A stretch of 64,000 bases of DNA from the NCBI GenBank assembly GCA_964396595.1, contig CAYNFR010000006.1, forward strand, positions 1 through 64,000. The letters run 5' to 3'. The DNA comes from CAYNFR01 sp964396595. GTDB lineage: Bacteria; Bacteroidota; Bacteroidia; Chitinophagales; Saprospiraceae. The position numbers and the translations under genes were made by a program. Of this stretch, positions 36,633-45,964 are shown one piece after another. Under the pieces are notes generated by a model. That model did no database searches. It was not told the DNA's origin and was given only the letters and a program-made list of their open reading frames with translations. How positions within the stretch are numbered: position 1 is the stretch's first letter; every line of letters begins with the position of its first letter.

Positions 36633-38041
36633 AATATTTATTTACATTCCTGCTGAGTTTTTTGATCTTTCAATGCACAGTCGGTCAAGCGACCAATCCA
36701 CAAGAGCCAACTGTCATTTTCCTGGACGATATCGAGAGCAATGTTAAACGAGAGGAAGTTCAGCGTTACTTCGGTTATGAGACATTATTACCGCGTTATT
36801 TAACCATACCCTATGACATATCTGTAAATGTAAATCAACAGGGTAGATTTGTGGATATTGGTTATTTGTTCATCGCCCTGATCCCATTGGGATTAATGGC
36901 TATCTTCTTCAGAAGAAAGAAAATATTTTATTCATTAGCTATTTTTTTTCTTCTGTATCTAGGTATGTCTTTACACTATTCCTTTATAGTACTTGACAAC
37001 CTTAGACAAGTGTGGTATGAGCCTACACAATGGGGTGCACTCGGCGCTAATGATTTGAATTCATTTAATTTAAAACTTTTAAAGGCATCATATGATGGCT
37101 TGACCATGATTGCAAGTCCCGTTGTAGCTCTATTCGAGCGTATATCGGCTCAAAAAGACCATATAACTTACCCAACTCTTTTTTTCTTGTTGCTAGGCAC
37201 GCAGATCTTGTTATTAAGATTTATAAAAATGAGGGTGGAGACGAAAATTGTCTCTTTAGTCCTCCTGATTTATGGATTCTTATGGTTAGTTCTCTCAGGA
37301 GGTATCATCTGGTATGGGTTCTTAATCATCCCTTTGCTTCTAATGTCTATTAATCTATTAATTAAAAAAGCAACTAGTCAAGCGCTTACGATGTACAAAC
37401 GATTGGCCATAGGAACAATGATATTCTGGGGCACTTGTGCCTATGTGTCGCGTATCAGTAATATCTATTCTATTGGTGGATATAACATCGAACATGTAGG
37501 CAAAAGCATTCTAGACGGAAACGTCTTTAAGTATTCAACAGGCTTATTTTCCGCAGAAGAAACCGTCAATGCGGCCTACAGAAATCTCAATAATGCGCTT
37601 GATCAAATCAATGAGTCAAATGATCTCGTATATCAAGTCGGTACTAGTTTATCATTTGAAATTAGAAATAACCCATGGAGAGTATATAAGGATGATGGGC
37701 TAAATGTCTATTATGCCTTAATTGATGTAATCAAAGAAAAAGCTAACGACAGAGAACGAATCATCGAAGTATATAAACGAAGCAATATTAAGTATATCAT
37801 TGTAGATCTTAATACCCATACAATAGACAAAACGCCAGAGCAAACCTTACGAAAAAAATTCACCTTATTCTTAAATACATTAATTAATAATCCTAAAGTA
37901 AGATTGATGGCAACAGACAGACTATATCAGTTCGTTGATGCTAATGGTGAAACTCACATCGTTGCAAGTGTTTTTCCTCCGGGTGGCCAGCGCAATCCTC
38001 CTGTCGAGTCGGGTAGTTACGCTATATACGAAATTTTATAA
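36629..38041 (+). CDS. Membrane protein with signal peptide, coupled partner of the GT-C-like protein (part 2)
   Basis: This 470-residue protein of unrecognised family begins with a signal-peptide-like segment (about 1-19, ending near V-G-Q). A short extracytoplasmic stretch follows, then about six membrane helices between residues 70 and 280, then a soluble C-terminal domain of about 190 residues with R-S-N-I-K-Y-I-I-V-D-L-N near 387-398. Soluble extracytoplasmic C-terminal domains of this kind follow the membrane part in many GT-C enzymes. It overlaps the preceding gene by 4 bases, and the pair could be one glycosyltransferase encoded in two pieces. I saw no shared reading frame that would make it a simple frameshift. 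Confidence 0.6.
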   Translation: MKYLFTFLLSFLIFQCTVGQATNPQEPTVIFLDDIESNVKREEVQRYFGYETLLPRYLTIPYDISVNVNQQGRFVDIGYLFIALIPLGLMAIFFRRKKIFYSLAIFFLLYLGMSLHYSFIVLDNLRQVWYEPTQWGALGANDLNSFNLKLLKASYDGLTMIASPVVALFERISAQKDHITYPTLFFLLLGTQILLLRFIKMRVETKIVSLVLLIYGFLWLVLSGGIIWYGFLIIPLLLMSINLLIKKATSQALTMYKRLAIGTMIFWGTCAYVSRISNIYSIGGYNIEHVGKSILDGNVFKYSTGLFSAEETVNAAYRNLNNALDQINESNDLVYQVGTSLSFEIRNNPWRVYKDDGLNVYYALIDVIKEKANDRERIIEVYKRSNIKYIIVDLNTHTIDKTPEQTLRKKFTLFLNTLINNPKVRLMATDRLYQFVDANGETHIVASVFPPGGQRNPPVESGSYAIYEIL

Positions 38042-38051
38042 CCAGCGATTT

Positions 38052-38735
38052 ATGCAAGAGCTTCTCCAAAATACCTATGTAGTCATTCCGGCAAAGAATG
38101 AAGAGAAGTACATCGGCACATTGATAGCTAATTTAACAGCATTGGGCTTCGCCCATATTGTCCTGGTAAATGATTGCAGCTCAGACGCCACAAGAGCGAT
38201 CGCGGAATCATTTGATCAAGTGATCGTTCTCGATCATATTATCAACCTCGGTCCGGGGGCTGCTACGCAGACCGGTATTGCTTATGCTGTGGATCAAGAA
38301 GCGCGATACATTGCTACTATCGATGCTGATATGCAACATGACCCTGAAGATTTATTAAAATTATTGATTGCAATAAGAGACCATGAAGCAGGGTTAGTAA
38401 TAGGTAGCAGGTTTTTGCAAGAAAACGAGATCCCCCGTAGTCGTAGAATATTCAATAAGCTCGGAAATATCGTCAGCTTCTTCCTCTCTGGCAAGTTCTT
38501 ATCCGACAGTCAGTCCGGATTAAAAGTCATCGATGGCGAGCTTGCCAAGACTTTAAATCTCAATTATGACGGATTTGAATTTTGTATGGAAATAATAAAA
38601 CACGCCCATTCCAAGCGAACAAAGATAATTGAGCGACCTATCTCTGTCCTTTACACCCCGGAAACCCTCAAAAAAGGCCAAAGTTTTAGTTCGGGCATGA
38701 ATATGCTTTCACGTATACTTTCTCCTTTCAGTTAA
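38052..38735 (+). CDS. Family 2 glycosyltransferase, DPM1-like (polyprenyl-phosphate sugar synthase)
   Basis: With the ATG at 38052 (M-Q-E-L-L-Q-N-T-Y-V-V-I-P-A) the product has 227 residues. A longer frame from 37935 would run 107 bases into the upstream gene and adds no GT2 features. The GT-A fold is shown by V-V-I-P-A-K-N-E-E near 10-18, N-D-C-S-S-D near 41-46, A-T-I-D-A-D-M-Q-H-D-P (nucleotide-sugar/metal site) near 91-101 and L-V-I-G-S-R-F. There is no C-terminal membrane pair. Enzymes of this type transfer a sugar to polyprenyl phosphate, which would supply the donor for the two membrane proteins encoded just upstream. Confidence 0.85.
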   Translation: MQELLQNTYVVIPAKNEEKYIGTLIANLTALGFAHIVLVNDCSSDATRAIAESFDQVIVLDHIINLGPGAATQTGIAYAVDQEARYIATIDADMQHDPEDLLKLLIAIRDHEAGLVIGSRFLQENEIPRSRRIFNKLGNIVSFFLSGKFLSDSQSGLKVIDGELAKTLNLNYDGFEFCMEIIKHAHSKRTKIIERPISVLYTPETLKKGQSFSSGMNMLSRILSPFS

Positions 38736-38746
38736 TACTTGTCATT

Positions 38747-38965
38747 ATGGAACAAAAAATTCTCTTAAAGTCGTTTATCGAAAGATATAAAGCTTATATC
38801 TACAAAGCTGCTCTTGAAAATGCAGGTATATCGGCATGGATAATAGACAAGAGTGATTCGACACATATGATAACCGGCTCGCTAACAGCGCGTATTGAGG
38901 TTTATATCATGACATCACAACTTGAAGACGCTAAAAGGGTAATGTCTGATCTGGAAGAAGAATAA
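38747..38965 (+). CDS. DUF2007 family small protein
   Basis: This 72-residue protein matches the DUF2007 (putative signal-transducing) family: an opening beta strand, a helix with A-Y-I-Y-K-A-A-L-E-N-A-G-I, then strands with I-E-V-Y-I, and a final acidic helix with D-A-K-R-V-M-S-D-L. Such domains have a ferredoxin-like alpha/beta fold and no known catalytic residues. It follows the glycosyltransferase by 11 bases, so it is probably the last gene of that operon. Its stop is separated from the convergent helicase gene by only 2 bases. Confidence 0.8.
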   Translation: MEQKILLKSFIERYKAYIYKAALENAGISAWIIDKSDSTHMITGSLTARIEVYIMTSQLEDAKRVMSDLEEE

Positions 38966-38967
38966 AC

Positions 38968-40251
38968 TCAAGTTTGATTAGCATCTTTTGATCCGGCATT
39001 TTTTCTTTTGAGTGTTCTTCCATCATTGCTTCTGCCGTGTCTATTTTTTGGTCTATTTACTCTATTTGTAGCTTGTGAACCCCTACTTTTTGGTCTGGAA
39101 TCAGTATGATATCCCGGCTGAGAACCAAAGTTAGGAGGAGGAGACAGCTTCATTATCTCCATCCCTATGAGGGACTCTATTTTTCGAAATTTATAACTTT
39201 CTTCTGCATTGATCAATGTTATGGCTACACCGGACGTGTCAGCACGAGCGGTCCTACCGACGCGATGTACATAGTCTTCTGCATCATGAGGAACATCGTA
39301 ATTAATGACTAACTGGATCTCTTTTACATCGATACCACGCGAAATAACATCTGTGCCGACCAGTACTCTTGTCTGTCTCGCTTTAAACCGTTGTAAAGCT
39401 AACTCCCTATCTCTTTGCTCAAGATCTGACGATATCGCCTCGATTGTATAAGATTCCTTGGATAAAGCACGAACGAGGTCCAATACCTTGCGCTTCGTAC
39501 TACAAAAGATAATGATGCTATTATAGCTTGGTTTTTCGCTGATGAGCAATTTGATCAACTCTATCTTTTGGTACTCGTTAATCATGTATGCGGCTTGAAG
39601 AACCCCTTCCGCCGGTTTACTTATTGCAATACTTATTTCGTAAGGCTCTATAAGCACTGTTTTCGCAAGCTTGCGCATATCCTGAGGCATTGTCGCGCTG
39701 AAAAACAGATTTTGACGATGTGCCGGCATAAACGAGATGATCTTCATGATATCATCATAAAATCCCATATCCAGCATCCGATCTGCCTCATCAAGGACTA
39801 AAAACTTAATTCCACTACAGTCCAGATATCCCATATTGAGATGCGATAACAGTTTTCCTGGTGTAGCGACGATTATATCGACTCCACTTTCAAATGCCCT
39901 CTGCTGTGTAACATAATCAGCAGAATCCCCTCCGCCATATACAGCTATCGAACTCGCATTCACAAAATAAGCCAAGGCTTGAATCTGTTGTTCGATCTGA
40001 AGAGCCAATTCACGCGTAGGAGCTATAATTAAGGCGGATGTTTTTCCAGACTGATGCTTGGCTATATGATTTAGTATAGGAAGTACAAAGGCAGCCGTTT
40101 TGCCTGTCCCCGTCTGTGCGCATGCTATTAAGTCTTGACCTTTTAATATGGCTGGTATTGCCTCTGACTGGATAGGGGTTGTTTCACTAAATCCCATGTA
40201 TGACAAACCCTCTAGCAAGGTGTCGTCTAATTCGAGTTCGATAAATTTCAT
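38968..40251 (-). CDS. DEAD-box RNA helicase (RhlE-like)
   Basis: This 427-residue protein has the DEAD-box core: a Q motif (F-S-E-T-T-P-I-Q near 21-28), Walker A A-Q-T-G-T-G-K-T at 45-52, P-T-R-E-L-A near 78-83, D154-E-A-D, S-A-T near 189, and the C-terminal motifs V-G-T-D-V-I-S-R-G-I-D and H-R-V-G-R-T-A-R. A basic Lys/Arg/Asn-rich tail of about 50 residues follows, as in RhlE-type helicases that act on ribosome assembly or RNA decay. It stands alone, with a 248-base upstream gap holding no gene. Confidence 0.93.
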   Translation of the reverse strand: MKFIELELDDTLLEGLSYMGFSETTPIQSEAIPAILKGQDLIACAQTGTGKTAAFVLPILNHIAKHQSGKTSALIIAPTRELALQIEQQIQALAYFVNASSIAVYGGGDSADYVTQQRAFESGVDIIVATPGKLLSHLNMGYLDCSGIKFLVLDEADRMLDMGFYDDIMKIISFMPAHRQNLFFSATMPQDMRKLAKTVLIEPYEISIAISKPAEGVLQAAYMINEYQKIELIKLLISEKPSYNSIIIFCSTKRKVLDLVRALSKESYTIEAISSDLEQRDRELALQRFKARQTRVLVGTDVISRGIDVKEIQLVINYDVPHDAEDYVHRVGRTARADTSGVAITLINAEESYKFRKIESLIGMEIMKLSPPPNFGSQPGYHTDSRPKSRGSQATNRVNRPKNRHGRSNDGRTLKRKNAGSKDANQT

Positions 40252-40499
40252 TTGGCAAATATCACCAAAATTAAGCAGATCAAAGTATTACAATATTATG
40301 GTAACTAATCGGTTGCGATCAATTTCGCTCAAAAAATGCCCATTTCCTATTATCCTGCCGCTGTTTTTTCGTAAATAGCTCTGCTGTTCACTCAAAAAGA
40401 AGCCTTGTCTAATAAAAAATTGACTGATTTTTTGACCTGAAAGCATCTGACTGATTAGTTACATATTATGTAGAACTATTTAGATGCTTAATCAACTTC

Positions 40500-40973
40500 T
40501 TATACATTAATCTCGCTTTGAATCAGCTCAATGATCTGCGACGCATGAGCGTCTGTTTTTACCTTATCGATAATATGGGTAATGATGCCGGCTTCATCAA
40601 TTATAACTGTGGTTCGGTAAACACCTATCACATCTTTGCCCATGAATTTTTTAGGACCCCAGAGACCATAATCTCCAATAATCTTCTTATCCGGATCGGC
40701 CAATAGAGAATACTGAAATTCATATTTGTCTGTAAACTTCTTGTGCTTACTAGCCTTATCCGGACTTACTCCTAGAACTTCATAGCCCAATTTTTGGAGT
40801 TGGCGATAGCCGTCTCTTAAACTACAAGCTTCCTTCGTACATCCAGGTGAATCATCCTTAGGGTAAAAAAAGAGGATCAATTTTTTACCTTGGTAGTCAG
40901 AAAGTTTAACTATTTGTTCGTTTTCATTTAAGGCTTCGAAGGTAGGCGCTTTTTGACCAACGCTGATTTTCAT
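40500..40973 (-). CDS. bcp: Thioredoxin-dependent thiol peroxidase (Bcp/PrxQ-type peroxiredoxin)
   Basis: The ATG at 40973 gives 157 residues, the usual length. A longer frame from 41024 adds 17 unconserved residues. The peroxidatic site is F-Y-P-K-D-D-S-P-G-C45-T-K-E-A-C50, with the resolving cysteine five residues after the first, which is diagnostic for the PrxQ/Bcp class. It reduces hydroperoxides in the cytosol with electrons from thioredoxin. It lies downstream of the M23 peptidase gene on the same strand. Confidence 0.93.
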   Translation of the reverse strand: MKISVGQKAPTFEALNENEQIVKLSDYQGKKLILFFYPKDDSPGCTKEACSLRDGYRQLQKLGYEVLGVSPDKASKHKKFTDKYEFQYSLLADPDKKIIGDYGLWGPKKFMGKDVIGVYRTTVIIDEAGIITHIIDKVKTDAHASQIIELIQSEINV

Positions 40974-41051
40974 AAGATTATCATTTGATAACATAACCTC
41001 GAAAGGTATATTTTGTTTAAACATATAGCAAAAAGTATCAACAATACTCGT

Positions 41052-42728
41052 TCAATATGTGAAACGACTCTTCTTGTAACTGACATTACCTGAAGCATCT
41101 TCTACACGTAATTCTGCTTCATAAGGAGTTCCTTTGGGCTTGAAGTTTATATCATGCCATAGCGTATTGGTCTTATGGTCCATATTGCATAAACTCCACA
41201 CGCCATTGATCAATAATTCATACTTTAATATAGTATTACTACCGGAAGACTGATAGTTGTCCATAATCTTATATTTTAACCTCTTTCCTTTGCCCGGAGA
41301 TTGCAGGAGTTCTATCTGAGGAGCTATGGAGTCTATACCTATAAAATAGTGATCAAAGTCTCTAACAATAAATTGGATGCTAGTGTCTGATATCCATTCG
41401 TGGTGAATGCGTGTGAGGACATGGTCTCGCTTTCTGTAAACAAGCATTTTTTGTTTATTCTCTGGTATCTCCTCCAGTCGGTAGTCTACTCTGATATTTT
41501 TAAAAAGAGGTATTAATCTGTTCTGAGCAAGATTGAGATCATTGCGGCCACTCTCACAATAAATATGCGAAGGCTGATAAAAACTTCTAGAAGGAAAAAA
41601 TAAGGAAAAATTACCGCACTCGAGTGACACACTATCCATAGGATAAACAGCATTAAGCTTCACCATATCCTCCAAATTCAGATTCATATTCCGTCTAAGT
41701 TTGATGGTCAGCTCTGAGACATTTTGTTCGATGTCCGACACTTTAATATTGACAGGTGTAAAAGCATGTTCAAACAGCTCTATTTTTCCATTTTTCTCAT
41801 CATGTTGGTATATATTGATAGGGTTGGCCACATTTCTGAAACCTTTCATGATATAACGCTTATTTAGCTTAGCTTCATAATCCATGTGCGCATGAATGTA
41901 GCTAGAGGTTTCGAAGGATATTTCGTCCATCTTGTAAGAGAATATTTCCTCACCATTGGCCATTATTTGTAGTTTGTAAATGCCGTTATGATTGGTTGCG
42001 CCATCCATAGTATCATAACAGTGTACACCAATGCCTACGACAATAGCCGGCACGGATAATTCCGATTGCGTTAATGCATATGCACCATTTCCCTTTTGAA
42101 CAACGGGATAATAGAGCTTTTGTATCTCCTGCCCATCTGAACTGAAGCTGTAAATGACAATACCTTTAATTGTGGGAGCTTCTTTATCCGAGGGTTTTAT
42201 TCCGAATTTAAAGGGATTCAAAGCTACTTGGTCGGCAGACCTTCTTACTTCAAAGTGTAAATGAGGCCCGCTTGAGCGCCCCGTATTTCCCAGGATACCG
42301 ATTGGCTCGCCTTTTTTCACTATCACCATATTCGTATCTGGCTCGAAGATATGTTCATGTCTACGCACAGCATAACGGACAGAGTCTATGAACTGCCCCA
42401 GTGTAGGCATAAAATGCGCCATATGGGCATAGACAGTAGAAAATTCGCCATGATTAATCATCATCGCGTTTCCGTATCCATCACCGACTACATAAAATCG
42501 ACTGACCCAACCATCAGCAGCAGCATAAATCGTATCAAAAGGATATCCGAGTCTTGACTTAAAATCTATGCCTGCATGAAAATGGGTTGTTCGAGGTTCT
42601 CCGAACGAACCTGATATAGCTATCGCGCCTTTGACAGGATTAGAAAGCTGTGCATATATCGTACAACTACTACAGAGCAGACCTATCAAGATGATTATAC
42701 CCGTAAATCTACTATTAGAAATATTCAT
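41052..42728 (-). CDS. Exported M23 family (LytM) metallopeptidase
   Basis: This 558-residue protein has a signal peptide (about 8-26). The peptidase domain near residues 38-170 contains H51-A-G-I-D55 for zinc and a G-P-H-L-H-F-E-V motif near 155-162, with the linking strand G-Y-G-N-A-M-M-I-N-H. M23 enzymes cut peptidoglycan cross-bridges or act as LytM-type regulators. The remaining roughly 380 residues are beta-rich and carry no domain I can name. The whole layout recurs in Bacteroidota M23 proteins. It lies 89 bases downstream of meaB on the same strand. Confidence 0.88.
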   Translation of the reverse strand: MNISNSRFTGIIILIGLLCSSCTIYAQLSNPVKGAIAISGSFGEPRTTHFHAGIDFKSRLGYPFDTIYAAADGWVSRFYVVGDGYGNAMMINHGEFSTVYAHMAHFMPTLGQFIDSVRYAVRRHEHIFEPDTNMVIVKKGEPIGILGNTGRSSGPHLHFEVRRSADQVALNPFKFGIKPSDKEAPTIKGIVIYSFSSDGQEIQKLYYPVVQKGNGAYALTQSELSVPAIVVGIGVHCYDTMDGATNHNGIYKLQIMANGEEIFSYKMDEISFETSSYIHAHMDYEAKLNKRYIMKGFRNVANPINIYQHDEKNGKIELFEHAFTPVNIKVSDIEQNVSELTIKLRRNMNLNLEDMVKLNAVYPMDSVSLECGNFSLFFPSRSFYQPSHIYCESGRNDLNLAQNRLIPLFKNIRVDYRLEEIPENKQKMLVYRKRDHVLTRIHHEWISDTSIQFIVRDFDHYFIGIDSIAPQIELLQSPGKGKRLKYKIMDNYQSSGSNTILKYELLINGVWSLCNMDHKTNTLWHDINFKPKGTPYEAELRVEDASGNVSYKKSRFTY

Positions 42729-42817
42729 ATGGCCTAAATACTGCTATTTGGAAATAATCACAGCTGAATGGTTAATATTGCTACTACTGTGATTCTCAGA
42801 AACACAAGGGTGCGAAA

Positions 42818-43846
42818 TTATTCGGATATATTGACTTTAAGAAGAGAAATTAGTCTCTGATACTGCGTCATAAGCCCTGATGGATGTAATTTATTCTGCT
42901 GAATGGCTTCAACAAATGCCGGATATTGATTTAATTCTCGCGCTAAATTTTCGGACAAAAAACGCAATAAACTCTGTTTGAACCATACATCTAATTGACC
43001 CTGACGACGATCCGACCAGTCTCCGGAGTTGGACTTATCCTTGAATAAACGAGATAAGTTATCTTTCAACTCTTGCAATCCATCCAGTGTAATCGACGAA
43101 AAAGTCTGAATTACTGCTTGTGATTGTCTGAGATGCAGAGCCTGATGATATGCTTTAATCGTCTCTCGTGCCGTGCTTAATTGATCACCATCAGCTTTGT
43201 GCACTATAATAAAGTCAGCAATTTCTAAAACACCTTTTTTAATACCTTGCATGTCATCTCCTCCTCCGGGAAGCAACAACATCAAGACTATATCCACCAT
43301 ATTCGTTATCTCTATTTCACTCTGACCCGTACCGACTGTTTCGACTATTATCCGATTAAATCCTGCTGCCTCGCACATCAGTATAGCTTCGAATGTGAAA
43401 CGATTAGTCCCACCTAAAAAATTTCTACTGGGACTCGGTCGAATAAAAATGTTTTTTCTGCTGACTAACTCACTCATGCGCGTCTTATCACCCAATACAC
43501 TTCCCATATCCACCGAACTACTGGGATCTATGGTTAATACGGCTAGCTTATCACCATCTTCGAGCCATCGCGATCCGAAAACATCTATAAAAGTACTTTT
43601 ACCTACTCCGGGAGCGCCTGTTATACCCATCCGTAAAGACTGTCTGTCAGCCGAATACACATGCTTCAAAATGTCTGATGCCATCAATTGATGACGCCGA
43701 CTTTCGCTCTCGAGCAATGTTATCGATTCTGCGAGTACATTAACATCTTTGTTCTTTATTATTCCTGTTACATAGTACTCCAGGGGTTTTAATTTATAAA
43801 CCTCATTATCAAGAACTTTAACCAGATGAGGGTTAATCTTACTCAT
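42818..43846 (-). CDS. meaB: Methylmalonyl-CoA mutase-associated GTPase MeaB
   Basis: This 342-residue P-loop GTPase has G-I-T-G-A-P-G-V-G-K-S-T-F (Walker A at 77-84), D-P-S-S-S, R-P-S-P-S-R-N-F-L-G-G, E-T-V-G-T-G-Q-S-E and H-K-A-D-G-D as base-recognition motif, all typical of MeaB/ArgK. MeaB loads and protects adenosylcobalamin in methylmalonyl-CoA mutase. The mutase genes are not in the window, so they must be elsewhere if present. It is divergent from iscS with about 108 bases between start codons. Confidence 0.93.
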   Translation of the reverse strand: MSKINPHLVKVLDNEVYKLKPLEYYVTGIIKNKDVNVLAESITLLESESRRHQLMASDILKHVYSADRQSLRMGITGAPGVGKSTFIDVFGSRWLEDGDKLAVLTIDPSSSVDMGSVLGDKTRMSELVSRKNIFIRPSPSRNFLGGTNRFTFEAILMCEAAGFNRIIVETVGTGQSEIEITNMVDIVLMLLLPGGGDDMQGIKKGVLEIADFIIVHKADGDQLSTARETIKAYHQALHLRQSQAVIQTFSSITLDGLQELKDNLSRLFKDKSNSGDWSDRRQGQLDVWFKQSLLRFLSENLARELNQYPAFVEAIQQNKLHPSGLMTQYQRLISLLKVNISE

Positions 43847-43954
43847 GAAAAGCTGTTTTTAGATGATGTGATAAGATTATTCAACTAGATTAGGTTCTAA
43901 ACAAGCAATAATGATAAACAATTAAGAACTTTGCGCGTTCAAAACAAAAAGATA

Positions 43955-45175
43955 ATGGTTTCAAAATACATATATCTAGACAATAATTCAACTACACCAT
44001 GTGACCCGAGGGTGCTGGAGGCGATGATTCCTTACTTCACGCAGAAATTTGGTAATGCGGCAAGCAGAAGTCACCCTTTTGGCTGGCAAGCAGAAGAAGC
44101 TGTTGATTATTCACGTGATCAGATTGCGCAACTGCTTCAAGTTGACTCCAAAGAGATCATTTTTACATCAGGTGCTACTGAATCTGACAATTTAGCATTG
44201 AAAGGTGTATATGACATGTATTCCCGCAAAGGGAATCACATTATCACCCTACAGACAGAACATAAAGCTGTATTAGATAGCTGTAAGATTATCGAAAAAA
44301 TGGGTGGAGAGGTAACTTACTTGGCAGTAGAGAGAGACGGTCTAGTGGATTTACAACAACTCGAAGAAGCCATTACATCTAAGACTATACTTGTTTCAAT
44401 CATGTGGGCGAATAACGAAACTGGTGTTATTCAGCCTATGAAAGAAATAGGTAAAATATGCGAAAAACATGGCGTGCTATTAATGAGTGACGCTACACAG
44501 GCCGTAGGTAAGATTCCTACCTTTCCCCGTGAAGTAGGTGTTCACCTCATGGCCTTTACAGCACACAAGATGTATGGACCTAAAGGTTGCGGCGCTCTTT
44601 ATGTCAGCAGAAAAAATCCAAGAGTAAAAGTAACTGCTCAGATGGATGGTGGTGGTCATGAAAGAGGCATGCGATCAGGAACGCTCAACGTCCCCGGCAT
44701 AGTGGGCCTAGGCACTGCCGCAGAATTAGCTCGCCTAGAAATGCATCAAGATGCCGCACGCGTATCTGCCTTAAGAGACAAACTTCAATCTGGATTGATG
44801 TCGAGATTAGAAGAGGTGTATATCAACGGTAATGAAGATCATAGAATGCCACACGTGACGAATTTGTCATTTAAACATGTCGAAGGTGAAGGTTTAATGA
44901 TGACGTTCAACCAGAACATCGCATTATCGTCCGGATCAGCATGTACTTCTGCCTCTCTAGAACCATCTTATGTACTTATGGCATTGGGATTGGGCGATGA
45001 TCTGGCTCACTCGAGCTTGAGATTAAGCCTCGGACGATTTACTAATGAAGAAGAGATAGATTTTGCGATAGAAGCTATCGCCAATGGTGTTAACCACATG
45101 AGAGAATTGAGTCCTATATGGGAAATGTACAAAGAGGGAATCGATCTTGACTCAGTTCAATGGACAGCTCATTAA
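43955..45175 (+). CDS. iscS: Cysteine desulfurase (IscS/NifS family)
   Basis: This PLP enzyme takes sulfur from cysteine for Fe-S cluster assembly. Starting at the ATG at 43955 the protein has 406 residues and opens with Y-L-D-N-N-S-T-T-P. A TTG at 43931 would add eight residues. The PLP lysine lies in T-A-H-K-M-Y-G-P-K-G near 204, and the active-site cysteine loop S-S-G-S-A-C-T-S-A-S-L-E-P-S near 329 is of the IscS (class I) type. iscU and iscA homologues follow, giving a short Isc operon that lacks iscR, chaperones and ferredoxin. Confidence 0.95.
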   Translation: MVSKYIYLDNNSTTPCDPRVLEAMIPYFTQKFGNAASRSHPFGWQAEEAVDYSRDQIAQLLQVDSKEIIFTSGATESDNLALKGVYDMYSRKGNHIITLQTEHKAVLDSCKIIEKMGGEVTYLAVERDGLVDLQQLEEAITSKTILVSIMWANNETGVIQPMKEIGKICEKHGVLLMSDATQAVGKIPTFPREVGVHLMAFTAHKMYGPKGCGALYVSRKNPRVKVTAQMDGGGHERGMRSGTLNVPGIVGLGTAAELARLEMHQDAARVSALRDKLQSGLMSRLEEVYINGNEDHRMPHVTNLSFKHVEGEGLMMTFNQNIALSSGSACTSASLEPSYVLMALGLGDDLAHSSLRLSLGRFTNEEEIDFAIEAIANGVNHMRELSPIWEMYKEGIDLDSVQWTAH

Positions 45176-45191
45176 TGAACTTATTATAGCT

Positions 45192-45199
45192 TATATTTG
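45192..45199 (+). promoter_or_regulatory. Possible Bacteroidota -7 promoter element upstream of iscU
   Basis: The octamer TATATTTG matches the TAnnTTTG -7 consensus of Bacteroidota housekeeping promoters. It would place transcription start about 20 bases before the iscU ATG. No clear TTTG -33 element was seen at the expected distance, so the site may be chance or a weak internal promoter. Confidence 0.35.
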
Positions 45200-45224
45200 T
45201 ATAATAGAAATAAAATCAACTTAA

Positions 45225-45611
45225 ATGGCATACTCAGAAAAACTATTAGAACATTTCAAGAACCCTCGTAACGTAGGTGTCCTCGATAAAACTAAAAAAT
45301 CTGTTGGAACAGGTCTAGTAGGGGCTCCTGAGTGCGGCGACGTCATGCGCTTGCAAATCGAGGTAGATGAGGAGACACAAAGAATAAAAGATGCTAAATT
45401 CAAGACTTTTGGCTGCGGATCTGCTATTGCTTCAAGTTCTTTAGCAACAGAATGGCTCAAAGGTAAGTCAATCGAAGAAGCCATGACTATTGACAATATG
45501 GATATCGTTGAAGAGCTTGCTTTACCTCCTGTTAAGATTCACTGCTCAGTTCTTGCGGAAGATGCTATAAAAGAAGCTATCAAGGATTATCAGCAGAAAA
45601 ATCAATCTTAA
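45225..45611 (+). CDS. iscU: Fe-S cluster scaffold protein IscU
   Basis: This 128-residue protein has the scaffold residues of IscU at canonical positions: C37 and D39 in E-C-G-D-V, C64 in F-G-C-G-S-A, and C107 in K-I-H-C-S-V-L-A. It lacks the extra insertion of SufU proteins. It accepts sulfur from the upstream cysteine desulfurase to build [2Fe-2S] clusters. The gap to iscS is 49 bases and to the iscA-like gene 14 bases. Confidence 0.95.
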   Translation: MAYSEKLLEHFKNPRNVGVLDKTKKSVGTGLVGAPECGDVMRLQIEVDEETQRIKDAKFKTFGCGSAIASSSLATEWLKGKSIEEAMTIDNMDIVEELALPPVKIHCSVLAEDAIKEAIKDYQQKNQS

Positions 45612-45625
45612 GCTTCATTATTGCC

Positions 45626-45952
45626 ATGTTATTTGTAGCGGACAGTGCAAAAGAAAAGATTTCAGAGTTAATGAGCTCTGAATCTTTAAGCAGTGACTAT
45701 TTTGTTAGGGTATCTGTTACAAGTGGAGGCTGTTCCGGATTGTCATACGAGCTTGACTTCGATAATGAATCCAAGCCCAATGACCAAATCTTTGAGGATA
45801 ACGGTGTAAAGGTGGTCACTGATCTGAAGAGCTTTCTGTACCTATGTAACACCATATTGGAATTCAGTGGAGGGCTAAACGGAAAAGGCTTCTTCTTCAA
45901 CAACCCTAATGCAGCGCGGACCTGCGGATGCGGTGAAAGCTTCGCCGTTTAA
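45626..45952 (+). CDS. iscA: A-type Fe-S carrier (IscA/HesB family)
   Basis: This 108-residue protein has the three cluster-binding cysteines of A-type carriers: C36 in S-G-G-C-S-G, and C100 and C102 in the C-terminal C-G-C-G-E-S-F motif. Such proteins carry clusters from scaffold to target proteins. It follows iscU directly and precedes cutA by 12 bases, so all four genes are likely read together. SufA and ErpA cannot be told apart from IscA by sequence alone; the position decides the name. Confidence 0.88.
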   Translation: MLFVADSAKEKISELMSSESLSSDYFVRVSVTSGGCSGLSYELDFDNESKPNDQIFEDNGVKVVTDLKSFLYLCNTILEFSGGLNGKGFFFNNPNAARTCGCGESFAV

Positions 45953-45964
45953 ACATTCTGTATC

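Noticed and set aside
36500..36660. Frameshift joining the two membrane glycosylation genes into one
   Set aside because: The second gene has its own clean ATG and signal peptide, and the first ends with a hydrophilic tail; two coupled genes explain the sequence better than a sequencing or mutational frameshift.
37935..38051. Longer frame for the DPM1-like glycosyltransferase, starting inside the upstream membrane gene
   Set aside because: The extra 39 residues overlap the upstream gene by 107 bases and do not resemble the start of a GT2 domain; the ATG at 38052 gives a typical N-terminus.
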